Virus record (IMG/VR): IMGVR_UViG_3300032087_001350
Coordinates: 1-24,047 of that record
Strand: one strand, 5' to 3'
Origin: a virus
Length of the DNA: 24,047 bases
Shown piece by piece: positions 23,453-24,047 of the stretch (its first letter is position 1; every line of letters starts with the position of its first letter). The notes beneath the pieces are model-generated. The model searched no databases. It was not told the DNA's origin and worked only from the letters and a program-made list of their open reading frames with translations. The translations under genes were made by a program, and so were the position numbers.

Positions 23453-23842
23453 ATGACACAAAACCGATTAAACTATATAAACAAGTATCGACGTTCTAGG
23501 GGCCGCCCTATCCTATCAGGTAATAAGTGGGGATTGACCAATGCTCCACAGGTAGGACCGATCCAAGCAAACATTCTGAAGGTTGTAGTTTACAAGATTA
23601 AACGTTACCTAAAGAAACGTGAGGAGCGACTAGCGAACCTATACGCAACCGGTAAATACAGCAAGCAAGGCTTATGGGTACAGGCCCGAAAGGAACGTAG
23701 AAAGATATTAGACCTGAGGTTCTCAGTAGACTCCGATGAAACCTATTCACTACGGGAACTCCAGTCAGTAGGAAAAGATGCAACCGAGTATCAAAGAAAG
23801 CTTATGAAATCTTGGCTGAATGTAATAGCTAGATATCAATAA
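23453..23842 (+). CDS. Basic hypothetical protein, probable early gene (129 aa)
   Basis: I do not recognise the family. The protein is basic and mostly helical: YINKYRRSRGRPILSGNKWG, IKRYLKKREERLANLYATGK, ARKERRKILDLRF and a C-terminal EYQRKLMKSWLNVIARYQ. There is no signal peptide or membrane segment. It is the first gene after the long repeat-rich gap, where T7-like phages carry small early host-takeover proteins; that would be its likely class if the gap is the genome end. No Shine-Dalgarno precedes the ATG (AACCAATATATT). Confidence 0.78.
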   Translation: MTQNRLNYINKYRRSRGRPILSGNKWGLTNAPQVGPIQANILKVVVYKIKRYLKKREERLANLYATGKYSKQGLWVQARKERRKILDLRFSVDSDETYSLRELQSVGKDATEYQRKLMKSWLNVIARYQ

Positions 23843-23873
23843 CCAACCAACCAAATAACAAAACCTAACTACC

Positions 23874-24047
23874 ATGAAAAAAGAAGAAATACTGAACGCT
23901 ATTGAGCAACGTAAACAAGCTGCTGCTAAGGCACGTTTAACCAACGGCAAAGCCTTGCATAAGATCTTGTTAGAGTCTCAACCGATGCCGCAAGGTATCT
24001 GGGATAAAAGTTGCGATACGCTCATCCGTACTGGCTTCTTCGGAACC
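23874..24047 (+). CDS. Hypothetical protein, 3' truncated by window end
   Basis: ATG 23874 opens 58 codons that run to the last base of the window without a stop. The visible part is helical and basic at first (KKEEILNAIEQRKQAAAKAR), then contains LHKILLESQPMPQGIWDKSC. The family is not recognised. It follows the previous gene after 31 bases that include AACC repeated three times (23841-23852) and no Shine-Dalgarno. The same strand and style as its neighbour suggest one early operon. Confidence 0.6.
   Translation, partial: MKKEEILNAIEQRKQAAAKARLTNGKALHKILLESQPMPQGIWDKSCDTLIRTGFFGT

Overview
The window is most likely part of the genome of a T7-like lytic podovirus (Autographiviridae-type) that infects a Gram-negative, probably aquatic bacterium. 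The evidence is a T7 gene order that is unbroken on the + strand: portal (gp8), scaffold (gp9), capsid (gp10), tail tubular A and B (gp11, gp12), internal virion proteins (gp13-gp16), tail fibre (gp17), a small membrane protein in the gp17.5 position, and both terminase subunits (gp18, gp19). No host genes, tRNAs, mobile elements or CRISPR arrays are visible. The Gram-negative host is inferred from the lipobox protein at 5155-5400. An aquatic habitat is inferred from the low-GC coding style, the lectin-like virion genes and two small basic protein families that I recall from marine phages. The exact host cannot be read from this sequence.

Layout. 1-2541: accessory virion genes ahead of the portal. 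These are a left-truncated protein with two concanavalin/LamG-like domains and repeated linkers, a small unknown protein, and a small tail/structural protein. 2550-4915: portal and scaffold. 4921-5400: three very small overlapping genes inserted between scaffold and capsid, namely a one-helix membrane protein, a basic membrane-anchored peptide, and an out-of-phase nested lipoprotein; together they look like a compact lysis-type cassette. 5456-5508: a strong intrinsic terminator. 5622-6686: major capsid protein, followed by a second large stem-loop. 6767-19399: tail tube, internal core and tail fibre, tightly packed with overlaps or gaps of a few bases. 19402-21573: holin-like protein, small terminase and large terminase with all ATPase and nuclease motifs. 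21575-22628: an acidic unknown followed by three consecutive highly basic proteins.

22629-23452 is about 820 bases with no convincing gene. It is rich in short direct and inverted repeats, including four copies of AAGT-N4-ACTT. In T7-like phages the genome ends after terminase, and early genes begin just inside the left end. The two + strand genes that follow (23453-23842 and 23874 to beyond the window) therefore probably belong to the early region, and the gap probably contains the joined genome ends or terminal repeat. That is an inference from synteny.

Together the genes make a complete head-and-tail morphogenesis and packaging module. Replication genes, phage RNA polymerase, endolysin and any auxiliary metabolic genes lie outside the window.
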